From the NCBI GenBank assembly GCA_937959375.1, contig CALGLS010000345.1:1-5371 (forward strand): a stretch of 5,371 bases of DNA, written 5' to 3'. The notes beneath the pieces were generated by a model, which did no database searches, was not told the origin of the DNA, and saw only the letters and a program-made list of their open reading frames with translations. A program made the translations under genes and the position numbers. Shown in pieces: positions 1 through 5,371 of the stretch. The DNA comes from an uncultured Saprospiraceae bacterium (GTDB lineage: Bacteria > Bacteroidota > Bacteroidia > Chitinophagales > Saprospiraceae). Positions within the stretch are counted from its first letter, which is position 1. Each line of letters begins with the position of its first letter.

Positions 1-300
1 ATCTTGACTCCAGAGTAAGTATCGTTTGTCTCCATCAACGATTGCAGCTACGTTGGTTACGTTGGTTTGTCGAATGACAAAGTTTTGTTTTAAATCGCCA
101 CCATATTGCAATATTCGTTCGACGAGTTTGTCCATTACGTCTATTTCGGAATCAAAGGAGTATAACTCTTCATCCATTTCATTTCCATGAAAAATACAAC
201 GATGTTTGGTATTGATGTCTAGGTATTCTTGTCCATTAAGAGCTGTGATGGAAAAGAAGAAACACAGGAAAAACAGGCCTAAAATAAAATTTGTTCTCAT
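1..300 (-). CDS. N-terminal part of exported protein, possibly M48-like metallopeptidase (3' end outside window)
   Basis: An open frame of 100 codons starts at an ATG whose complement is at 298-300 and runs off the left edge without a stop. Residues 1-20 form a basic start (MRTN) and a Phe/Leu-rich hydrophobic stretch ending SITA, a typical export signal; the mature part probably begins near LNGQEY. Residues 55-98 hold a helix (DVMDKLVERIL) followed by NFVIRQTNVTNVAAIVDGDKR and then YLLW. From memory of the family, Bacteroidota proteins annotated as M48-like metalloproteases have a similar early block (NF-IR---V-NAAA, then KRYIL). That is the only basis for the family call. The catalytic HEXXH motif would lie beyond the window, so peptidase activity cannot be confirmed. 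The gene is divergent from the sensor kinase and has its own promoter, so nothing ties it functionally to the two-component system. The reading frame and signal peptide are solid; the family is tentative. Confidence 0.72.
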   Translation of the reverse strand, partial: MRTNFILGLFFLCFFFSITALNGQEYLDINTKHRCIFHGNEMDEELYSFDSEIDVMDKLVERILQYGGDLKQNFVIRQTNVTNVAAIVDGDKRYLLWSQD

Positions 301-377
301 TTTTGAAATGATTGTTTTGCTAAGTAGTTTGGGAGGTCTGTGTGTGTGGAGGCGTACTAACCTATGATTAGGTACTT

Positions 378-408
378 CAAAAATAGCAAAAATTAACGAA
401 TACATCAA
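378..408 (-). promoter_or_regulatory. Bacteroidota-type promoter for the leftward exported-protein gene
   Basis: Read on the minus strand, TTG (complement of 406-408) is followed after 20 nt by TATTTTTG (complement of 378-385). This matches the Bacteroidota primary-sigma consensus of a TTG -33 element, about 17-23 nt, and TAnnTTTG at -7. Transcription would start near 371-373, giving a 5' UTR of about 70 nt before the ATG at 300. A small dyad, CCTA-TGAT-TAGG at 361-372, sits at the expected transcription start and could be an operator or a 5'-end hairpin. No strong Shine-Dalgarno is seen before the ATG, as usual in this phylum. Confidence 0.6.
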
Positions 409-437
409 GCGTTAGAGTCTGTCTTGAGGACCACGTC

Positions 438-558
438 TTCCCAGAGGGTGGGGAATAGAGGGATCCCCCTCTCGAGTAAGCGCTCCCTTGGGGTGTTAAA
501 TACTGATTGCAAACCTCTAGAAGAAACGGGAAGTACATATGGTGTATTGCAATTTAGT
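438..558. other. Candidate structured element (four successive hairpins), strand and function unknown
   Basis: Hand folding gives four adjacent stems. TTCCC (438-442) pairs with GGGAA (451-455). AGAGGG (457-462) pairs with CCCTCT (467-472) around the loop ATCC. A short CCC/GGG stem can form at about 483-495. A longer imperfect stem pairs 502-515 (ACTGATTGCAAACC) with 541-558, about 14 pairs with a one-base and a three-base bulge and one G-T pair. A second AGAGGG at 443-448 competes for CCCTCT, so alternative folds are possible. No promoter pointing into the element and no U-tract after it were seen. It could be a small RNA, a repeat-derived hairpin or the remnant of a mobile element. I do not recognise it. 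Confidence 0.3.
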
Positions 559-790
559 CCAAGCACTTACTTATTAGAATTAAGAAAAACATAAAAAATA
601 GGTTTCTAACTAATGCGCCGTTTCTAGTCTCTGATTTGTTGTAAAAAAATATTAGCTTAAAGGCTGTTGGTTAATTATATCAAATTTTTAATTTAAGTCG
701 CTATTCAAAGTCACTTCTCTCTCTTTGTTGCGTAAGTAATAAAAAATGAATTTTTTGAATATTGATAATGAAGTTGTTTAAAAACTGAAC

Positions 791-3700
791 GTGAGAATTA
801 AATATATTTTTATTTGTATTGTTTTTTGGGTTAAAATCCATGCGCAGCAGTATCAGTTTGATACATATTCAGCTGGGGAAGGTGGTTTGGCACAAAGCGA
901 AATATACACGATTATTGAGGATAGCCGAGGCTATATTTGGATGGGAACACAGGGCGGCGGCATCGACCGTTTTGATGGCCGATCTTTTGAAAATTTTCGG
1001 AGCAGAGAGGGGTTAGAAAATGGTTTTATTCATGCACTTTATGAGGACAGTGATCAGCGCATTTGGATAGGTACTCAAAATGGTTTGGTTAGCTACAATG
1101 GTCTTGCTTTTAAAAATTACAAACCTGAAGGACAAAATGATTTTTGGGTAAGCAGTATTCTGGAAAAGAAACCTCAGCAACTTTTGGTAGGAACCCACAA
1201 AGGATTGTTTGAATTGGAAGGAGAAGAGTTGCGTCTAGTTTCCGGTATTCCAAAATCACATATTTATCATTTGTTTAAAGCTAAAGATGAAAGTGTTTGG
1301 GTAAGTACATCTCGTGGTTTATATCAAATCATTGATGGAAAGCCAATCGCTTTTGGCGAAAGCCAAGGAATCAATCACAAAGATTTTCGTTGCGTTAGTC
1401 AGACCAAAGATGGAGCTATTTGGGCTGCGACCTTTAGTGGTGGAATTTATATCATAGAAAAAAACGAAGTCAGGAGACTAACTGTCGTAGATGGAATTAA
1501 GGGACAACATGTACAAGTTCTTTTCAAAGATCGATCTGATAAAATGTGGATTGGAACCCAAGATCGTGGAATTAGTATTTACGATCCGTCGGATTCAACC
1601 TTTACCCATTTTTCACAATCCGATGGTTTAGTACGAAATGATGTACGCACCATAGCAGAGGATGCTTGGGGAAATATTTGGATTGGAACGGTAGGGGGCG
1701 TTAGCAAATATTACGGACGACAATTTGAGCACATTTCAATCAATAATAGTTCAAACGATGATTATGTCTACGCGATTTCTGAAGACACACTTGGTCATCT
1801 TTGGGTATCAGCATCGAGCAAAGGAATTGCGCAAATAAAGGATGGCGAGATTGTTCGGTACAACCGAAACTTTGGTTTCATGGATGTACGTTGCAAGGCG
1901 CTCTTTGTTGACGATGCAAATCGAGTTTGGATTGGAACAGAAGGGAAAGGACTCAGCTTGTACGATGGAAAAGGGTTTAACTCATTTCACGAAATTGATG
2001 GCCTGGGAGCTTCCTTTGTCAAAGATATTTTGCAAGATAGAAATAGAAATATCTGGGTGGCAACTGCTGGTGCGGGAATTCACAAGATATCGATAAGGGA
2101 TACCATAGTGACTCGAGAAAAAAGTATGGAGAATGATACCTTGCCGTTAATTATTTCAGATACGATTTATGAGGAATCAATTGTCGTAAGCAATTATTCT
2201 TTTAAGCGTTTTGAAGGTCAATTGCTTGGAGCATATATTGAAGCACTTTATGAAGATAGCGCTGGCCGTTTGTGGTTTGCTACTCGGAATATGGGATTAG
2301 GTGTTATTGAAAACGATAGCATCATCCATGTTTTTGATCGAAGTAACGGATTGCCAGATAATGACATCCGTTCGATTGTAGAAGATAAGGATGGTTACTT
2401 TTGGTTGGCTACTGCCAATGCAGGTATTTGTCGATTACAAATGGTGGGAAAAAGTATTGACGTAAAGGGGATTAATGAAAAAGATGGATTGAATTCTAAC
2501 AACGTGTATTTATTAATTTTAGATGAGTCTGATGATTTATGGGCGGGTTGTGGTAAGGGAATTGATCGTATCAAATTAGATGCATCTCGAAATAAATTAA
2601 AAATAAAACACTACGGCAAATCAGAAGGTTTTGTTGGAGTAGAAACGTGTAAGAATTCAGTGTTAAAAGATCGTTCGGGAAGGCTATGGTTTGGAACGGT
2701 AAATGGACTGACCATGCACCTGCCGGGTGCTCTAGGTAAAAACCTAATTCCATCTAAAGTCTACATTAGTGAAGTGCGCATTGGTTATGATCCTTTAGGA
2801 AAAAGTGCTTATGCTGACTGGGCTGCGGATTGGGGCGGAATAAAAGAAAACCTAGTCGTTCCTTACACCGATAATCAATGGAGTTTTGAATTCAAAGGTA
2901 TCAACCAAGCGAAGCCAGATCAAACCTTTTTCAAGTGGAAGATGGATGGTTGGGATAAAGACTGGATCGGCCCATTTAAGCGAAGCGGGGTGGATTACTC
3001 CAATCTATCTCCGGGTGATTATACCTTTTCCGTTATGGCAGGAAATGCAGATGGCGTTTTTGATGGTCCCGTGGACAGTGTGCAGTTTTCAATAGAGCCA
3101 CCGATTTGGCAGCGCTGGTGGTTTAAATTGGCTGGAGCGATATTGGGAATGGCTTTGATTGGACTTTTTATTCGTCTAAGAGTTAATCGAATTCGCAAAG
3201 AATCAGCCATTAAAACAGAGCGTCTGGAAATGGAAAAAAGCATGCTTCAGTTGGAGCAAAAAGCCTTGCAGTTGCAGATGAATCCACATTTTATTTTCAA
3301 TGTTTTGAACTCGATTCAAAGCCTGATTACAAAGAAAGATGAAAAAACAGCGCGCTACTTTTTAGCAAAATTTTCAAAACTAATGCGCGCCATATTGGAA
3401 AATTCTCGCGAAACTAAAATCACTTTAGAACAAGAAATAGAAACGCTACAAAACTACCTCAGCGTCGAACAATTTAGCCGTGGAAATGCCTTTGATTTTG
3501 AAATCGAAATCGACCCAAGGTTAGATGTCGATGAAATTATGATTCCTCCAATGTTGCTACAACCGTTTGTAGAAAATGCGATTATTCACGGTGTTGGTCA
3601 AGTCGCGGAAGGTGGAAAAATTAAGTTGGCATTTCTTCAAAAATACGGAACCTTAGAATGTATCGTAACGGACAATGGCCCCGGTATTGAAAAAGCCAAG

Positions 3701-3880
3701 GAGCGAAAAAGTCAGCAAGAACATGGACATAAATCTGCCGCACTAGAAGTGACCCAAGAGCGCCTTGATATTTTAAATGCAGGAATTAAGAACCGTAGTT
3801 TAGAAATCATTGATTTGAGCAAGGAAGATGCTTCGCTTACGGGAACTAAGGTTGTGTTGCGATTGATTATGCGGGAGTGA
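791..3880 (+). CDS. Two-component sensor histidine kinase: Reg_prop propellers + Y_Y_Y + LytS-type kinase
   Basis: A membrane sensor that should autophosphorylate on histidine and pass the phosphate to a response regulator. The GTG start is the first standard start after an in-frame TAA at 779-781 and gives a signal peptide (residues 1-18, ending KIHA|QQ). Residues 40-640 hold fourteen propeller blades of the Reg_prop type, marked by (I/L/V)W(I/F/V)(G/A)T cores at W50, 92, 170, 211, 253, 297, 338, 380, 422, 495, 538, 584 and 633, plus a degenerate LLVGT at 131. Fourteen fits two seven-bladed propellers. A Y_Y_Y domain follows at about 689-769, one membrane helix at 776-796 and a coiled-coil linker at about 797-830. 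The His_kinase domain contains QMNPHFIFN with H833. The ATPase has PPMLLQPFVENAIIHG (E928, N929), DNGPGI (961-966) and LTGTK (about 1016-1020). All key residues are present. Unlike SusR-type hybrid systems, it has no fused receiver or AraC domain, and the LytTR regulator 434 bp downstream is the likely partner. The ligand is unknown; glycan sensing is common for such propellers but is not shown here. Confidence 0.93.
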   Translation: MRIKYIFICIVFWVKIHAQQYQFDTYSAGEGGLAQSEIYTIIEDSRGYIWMGTQGGGIDRFDGRSFENFRSREGLENGFIHALYEDSDQRIWIGTQNGLVSYNGLAFKNYKPEGQNDFWVSSILEKKPQQLLVGTHKGLFELEGEELRLVSGIPKSHIYHLFKAKDESVWVSTSRGLYQIIDGKPIAFGESQGINHKDFRCVSQTKDGAIWAATFSGGIYIIEKNEVRRLTVVDGIKGQHVQVLFKDRSDKMWIGTQDRGISIYDPSDSTFTHFSQSDGLVRNDVRTIAEDAWGNIWIGTVGGVSKYYGRQFEHISINNSSNDDYVYAISEDTLGHLWVSASSKGIAQIKDGEIVRYNRNFGFMDVRCKALFVDDANRVWIGTEGKGLSLYDGKGFNSFHEIDGLGASFVKDILQDRNRNIWVATAGAGIHKISIRDTIVTREKSMENDTLPLIISDTIYEESIVVSNYSFKRFEGQLLGAYIEALYEDSAGRLWFATRNMGLGVIENDSIIHVFDRSNGLPDNDIRSIVEDKDGYFWLATANAGICRLQMVGKSIDVKGINEKDGLNSNNVYLLILDESDDLWAGCGKGIDRIKLDASRNKLKIKHYGKSEGFVGVETCKNSVLKDRSGRLWFGTVNGLTMHLPGALGKNLIPSKVYISEVRIGYDPLGKSAYADWAADWGGIKENLVVPYTDNQWSFEFKGINQAKPDQTFFKWKMDGWDKDWIGPFKRSGVDYSNLSPGDYTFSVMAGNADGVFDGPVDSVQFSIEPPIWQRWWFKLAGAILGMALIGLFIRLRVNRIRKESAIKTERLEMEKSMLQLEQKALQLQMNPHFIFNVLNSIQSLITKKDEKTARYFLAKFSKLMRAILENSRETKITLEQEIETLQNYLSVEQFSRGNAFDFEIEIDPRLDVDEIMIPPMLLQPFVENAIIHGVGQVAEGGKIKLAFLQKYGTLECIVTDNGPGIEKAKERKSQQEHGHKSAALEVTQERLDILNAGIKNRSLEIIDLSKEDASLTGTKVVLRLIMRE

Positions 3881-3923
3881 TTTTGTTGGCTGAGTTCTGG
3901 GAATATAATACCTCTAATTCATT

Positions 3924-3938
3924 AGGTGCAGCGCACCG
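3924..3938 (+). repeat. 15-bp near-palindromic repeat, copy 1
   Basis: The sequence is AGGTGCAGCGCACCG. GGTGC and GCACC form a 5-bp stem around the loop AGC, and the loop sets the orientation. This copy stands alone, 54 nt before copy 2 and on the opposite strand, so copies 1 and 2 could also pair as a 15-bp stem in a transcript reading through from the kinase gene. Confidence 0.9.
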
Positions 3939-3992
3939 GAATCTGCGAAAATTACTCTTTTCTAATCTTTCTCAAACGCGAACGTACGGTGT

Positions 3993-4059
3993 CGGTGCGC
4001 TGCACCTCAACTAACAATTCTATTTTTATGATTACAATCTGAGCCGGTGCGCTGCACCT
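3993..4059 (-). repeat. 67-bp composite repeat unit A (15-mer copies 2 and 3 plus 37-nt spacer), inverted
   Basis: Copies 2 (3993-4007) and 3 (4045-4059) of the 15-mer are both on the minus strand with starts 52 bp apart. Read on the minus strand, the 37-nt spacer matches the spacer of unit B at 23 of 37 ungapped positions, and the 15-mers match perfectly, so 53 of 67 positions agree. Units A and B are therefore diverged copies of one longer element in opposite orientation, separated by 81 nt. Confidence 0.8.
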
Positions 4060-4140
4060 GGTTTATGGCAATGGAGTCAAAGTTACAGCTGTGGTGGTAG
4101 TTTTCCTTCTAACGTGAGTGCTTTTGAAATGGTAGCTCAA

Positions 4141-4207
4141 AGGTGCAGCGCACCGATTCAGTTTGTAAGCTTAATAACCGTAACTTTTATTGAGGTGCAG
4201 CGCACCG
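4141..4207 (+). repeat. 67-bp composite repeat unit B (15-mer copies 4 and 5 plus 37-nt spacer)
   Basis: Copies 4 (4141-4155) and 5 (4193-4207) lie on the plus strand with the same 52-bp period as unit A. The spacer shares with unit A a TCAG-n-TTGTAA block just after the first 15-mer and TTGA running into the second. The spacers have drifted while the 15-mers are identical, which points to selection on, or homogenisation of, the palindromes. Confidence 0.8.
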
Positions 4208-4302
4208 GACCCGTTTATCTCACCCCTAATCTCGATTGTAGATGCTCAATCTAATTCTCAAGTAAAATTAATAGCTCCCTTTCCACTTCAAACTCTTTTC
4301 CT

Positions 4303-4310
4303 TACCTTTA
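4303..4310 (+). promoter_or_regulatory. Candidate -7 element directly before the response-regulator start
   Basis: TACCTTTA differs from the Bacteroidota TAnnTTTG consensus only in the last base and ends four bases before the ATG at 4315. If used, transcription would start at or next to the start codon, giving a leaderless or nearly leaderless mRNA. At the -33 position there is only TTT/TTC near 4280-4283 rather than TTG, so this is a weak candidate. An independent promoter would make sense, because the repeat-filled gap may separate the regulator from kinase transcription. Confidence 0.3.
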
Positions 4311-4314
4311 CAAA

Positions 4315-5058
4315 ATGATCAAAGCAGTAATAATAGACGACGTTCAACAAGCGATTGATACCCTCAAGGTAGACCTCAAAGACTACTGTCCAGAAATTGA
4401 ATTGATAGGAGAAGCGAATGGGGTAGTGAGTGGTGCCAAATTGTTGAAGGAAGTACAACCTGAGGTCGTTTTTCTGGATATACAAATGCAGGATGGTTCG
4501 GGTTTTGACCTGTTAGAAATTGTACCAAACATCAACTTCAAGGTGATCTTTACGACGGCCTCTGATGCATTCGCAATTAAAGCGTTTCGATACTCAGCTG
4601 TCGATTATTTGATGAAGCCAGTTGATCCAGATGAGTTAATGGAAGCAGTCAAAAAGTTGAAAGAAGACAATGCCGGTCAAGCCGAAAGTTTGAGCATGCT
4701 TTCTGATACGATGAAGGCGGGGCAACTACCCGGTCGCATCGCACTTCACACTATGGAGAAAATCCACATCACAAAAATAGAGGACATCATTCGTTGTGAA
4801 TCGATGGGGAATTATACACAATTCTTTTTTGCGGATAACCAAAAGTTGTTGGTGACCAAAACACTAAAAGACTTTGATAAGTTATTAGCGGAGCATCAAT
4901 TCATGCGCGTACATCAATCACATTTAATCAATGCTTCACAGATCAAGGAGTTTGTAAAAATTGATGGTGGCTATATCTTGATGAGTGATGGAACGAAGGT
5001 GCCGGTTTCTGTTCGGAAAAAGGCTGCTGTTATTAAGATGTTGGAGGGAGGGGGATAA
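4315..5058 (+). CDS. LytTR-family response regulator (receiver + LytTR DNA-binding domain)
   Basis: A cytoplasmic transcription factor of the LytR/AlgR type. Residues 1-118 are a receiver domain with the acidic pair D8/D9, the phosphorylation site D55 in VVFLDIQM, the switch threonine in FTTA (T80/T81), and K101 in the YLMKP motif. After a linker at about 119-138, residues 140-245 form a LytTR domain, with the strand pattern IALHTMEKIHITKIEDIIRC, the GNYTQ segment and the signature FMRVHQSHLIN at 196-206. The length of 247 residues is normal for the family. The ATG places the receiver domain's first strand (IKAVIIDD) at the very N-terminus, as usual, and no Shine-Dalgarno is visible. The upstream LytS-type kinase is the obvious phosphodonor, as LytS and LytTR proteins typically pair. 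LytTR domains bind short direct repeats; the GC-rich palindromes upstream do not resemble the usual LytTR site, so autoregulation through them is not supported. Confidence 0.95.
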   Translation: MIKAVIIDDVQQAIDTLKVDLKDYCPEIELIGEANGVVSGAKLLKEVQPEVVFLDIQMQDGSGFDLLEIVPNINFKVIFTTASDAFAIKAFRYSAVDYLMKPVDPDELMEAVKKLKEDNAGQAESLSMLSDTMKAGQLPGRIALHTMEKIHITKIEDIIRCESMGNYTQFFFADNQKLLVTKTLKDFDKLLAEHQFMRVHQSHLINASQIKEFVKIDGGYILMSDGTKVPVSVRKKAAVIKMLEGGG

Positions 5059-5142
5059 GATGATTAGAGACGGAAGTCCGAACAGGTTGACCGCTAAGTC
5101 AGTTCTCTGAATATTTAGCTGCATCGCTTTTAGGAAATTTTT

Positions 5143-5168
5143 TAAACCTGTCGAGCCGCCAGGCTGGA
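5143..5168 (+). repeat. GC-rich 26-nt repeat, copy 1
   Basis: This copy begins TAAACCTGTCGAGCCGCC and ends AGGCTGGA. It matches copy 2 (5187-5212) at 24 of 26 positions. The differences are A/G at the 12th base and T/G at the 23rd. The flanking bases are otherwise AT-rich. Confidence 0.85.
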
Positions 5169-5169
5169 T

Positions 5170-5303
5170 GTAAAACCGCAAAATGATAAACCTGTCGGGC
5201 CGCCAGGCGGGAGTCAAAATGTAAAAGTATCCGAAAATCGCGCCTTTCTGGAGTAGCATGTCATTCGTGGGTAACTTTTACATTTGGACTTTTGCGGTTT
5301 TAC
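5170..5303. repeat. Inverted repeat with interrupted left arm
   Basis: The right arm, 5274-5303, is continuous over 30 nt. Its reverse complement matches the left arm in two pieces. GTAAAACCGCAAAA at 5170-5183 matches 5290-5303 at 14 of 14 positions, and GTCAAAATGTAAAAGT at 5213-5228 matches 5274-5289 at 15 of 16. The 29 nt between the left pieces (5184-5212) have no counterpart in the right arm and carry GC-rich copy 2. The loop between the arms is 45 nt (5229-5273). Confidence 0.85.
5187..5212 (+). repeat. GC-rich 26-nt repeat, copy 2
   Basis: This is the second copy, 44 bp after the first. Its centre CCGCC-A-GGCGG (5200-5210) is a perfect 5-bp dyad, which copy 1 lacks because of its T. 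It lies inside a 29-nt segment (5184-5212) that splits the left arm of the surrounding inverted repeat. Confidence 0.85.
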
Positions 5304-5324
5304 CTGTCCGGCTGGCCAGACGGG
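5303..5324. repeat. GC-rich dyad related to the 26-nt repeats, copy 3
   Basis: This element starts CCTGTCCGGC and ends CAGACGGG. CCTGTC can pair with GACGGG (one T-G pair), and CTGGCCAG at 5312-5319 is a perfect palindrome at the centre. It shares CCTGTC and the overall design with copies 1 and 2 but is more diverged. It abuts the right arm of the inverted repeat, as copy 1 borders the left arm. Confidence 0.65.
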
Positions 5325-5326
5325 CA

Positions 5327-5340
5327 TTTTACATTTAGAC
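5327..5340 (+). repeat. Third copy of the TTTTACATTTnGAC motif
   Basis: TTTTACATTTAGAC here matches 5276-5289 (TTTTACATTTGGAC) as a direct repeat at 13 of 14 positions. It also matches the reverse complement of 5213-5226 (TTTTACATTTTGAC). The motif therefore occurs three times in 130 bases in both orientations, each time beside or near a GC-rich dyad. Confidence 0.75.
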
Positions 5341-5371
5341 CCTGTTCCGAATGCCAAATTCAATTAACGGT

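Larger units (their letters stand above)
301..790. other. Divergent intergenic region with a GC-rich foldable island
   Basis: No convincing protein gene was found in these 490 bases. The leftward promoter lies at 378-408. Positions 421-480 are 35/60 G+C, against 19/60 in the preceding 60 bases and 15/60 at 541-600, so a compact GC-rich island stands out. It can fold into several consecutive hairpins, listed as a separate entry. From about 560 to 790 the DNA is AT-rich and featureless apart from short A and T runs. No good promoter for the rightward kinase gene was found: the best candidate, TTG at 728-730 with ATTTTTTG at 750-757, has the right spacing but a poor -7 element. Confidence 0.6.
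3881..4314. other. Repeat-filled 434-bp gap between kinase and regulator genes
   Basis: No credible gene was found; the longest short frames are about a dozen codons. The region is AT-rich background punctuated by five identical GC-rich 15-bp near-palindromes between 3924 and 4207. Kinase and LytTR-regulator genes of this type usually abut or overlap, so the gap is unusually long and probably results from repeat accumulation. None of the hairpins is followed by a T-run on either strand, so they do not look like standard intrinsic terminators. The last 100 bases lead to the regulator start and contain a candidate -7 element. Confidence 0.7.
5059..5371. other. Repeat-rich non-coding region downstream of the regulator
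   Basis: No gene was found in these 313 bases. The first 80 or so are plain. From 5143 onward the region is built from GC-rich dyads (5143-5168, 5187-5212, 5303-5324), AT-rich TTTTACATTTnGAC motifs and TTTTGCGGTTTTAC motifs, arranged largely as an inverted repeat. No hairpin with a T-run that would make a good terminator for the regulator gene was seen. Confidence 0.6.

Noticed and set aside
461..542. Polylinker-like run of restriction sites (GGATCC, CTCGAG, TCTAGA, CATATG)
   Set aside because: The sites are irregularly spaced and separated by native-looking sequence that does not resemble a vector. Their presence is most likely chance in a GC-rich, hairpin-rich patch.
728..757. Promoter for the kinase gene (TTG, 19 nt, ATTTTTTG)
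   Set aside because: The spacing fits, but the -7 element lacks the conserved TA pair. In AT-rich DNA such a match is expected by chance.
2571..2753. Antisense frame within the kinase gene
   Set aside because: It is a shadow of the kinase coding sequence. The kinase frame carries conserved blade motifs here and the antisense product has no recognisable features.
4065..4100. Small plus-strand frame of 11 codons in the gap
   Set aside because: It is too short, has no ribosome binding site and lies between repeats.
3924..4207. CRISPR-like array
   Set aside because: The repeats are only 15 bp, occur on both strands, have unequal spacers, and two of the spacers are related to each other. No cas gene is present.
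3924..4207. Intrinsic terminators for the kinase gene
   Set aside because: Each hairpin has only a 5-bp stem with a 3-nt loop and no T-run after it on either strand.
4936..5259. Minus-strand open frame of 107 codons
   Set aside because: It overlaps the end of the clear LytTR regulator in antisense and continues through the GC-rich repeats. Its translation resembles no known domain and it has no promoter or start context.

Overview
The window looks chromosomal and comes from a member of the Bacteroidota. Four things support this: low GC, weak or absent Shine-Dalgarno sequences, a TTG / TAnnTTTG promoter of the Bacteroidota type, and a periplasmic Reg_prop/Y_Y_Y propeller sensor joined to a LytS-type histidine kinase. 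I cannot place it to genus.

Layout. Positions 1-300 (minus strand) hold the 5' end of an exported protein. Its early sequence resembles the N-terminal part of Bacteroidota M48-like metallopeptidases; the rest lies outside the window. A divergent intergenic region (301-790) carries that gene's promoter and a GC-rich, foldable island at about 415-560. Positions 791-3880 (plus) encode a 1029-residue sensor histidine kinase: signal peptide, fourteen propeller blades, Y_Y_Y domain, one membrane helix, His_kinase and HATPase domains. Positions 4315-5058 (plus) encode its probable partner, a 247-residue LytTR response regulator. The likely circuit is that the propeller senses an extracytoplasmic ligand, the kinase autophosphorylates on H833, the phosphoryl group passes to D55 of the regulator, and the LytTR domain controls target genes. 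The window does not reveal the ligand or the targets.

The unusual content lies between and after these genes. The 434-bp kinase/regulator gap holds five identical copies of a 15-bp GC-rich near-palindrome (AGGTGCAGCGCACCG) in mixed orientation. Four of them form two 67-bp units (repeat, 37-nt spacer, repeat) that lie inverted to each other with the same 52-bp period, and their spacers are recognisably related (23 of 37 identical). Downstream of the regulator (5059-5371) is a different repeat family: GC-rich dyads interleaved with AT-rich motifs in a large inverted repeat. The left arm of that repeat is interrupted exactly by 29 nt carrying one GC-rich dyad, which looks like an insertion event. 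These repeats resemble REP/BIME or MITE-like non-autonomous elements in general organisation, but I cannot assign either to a named family.
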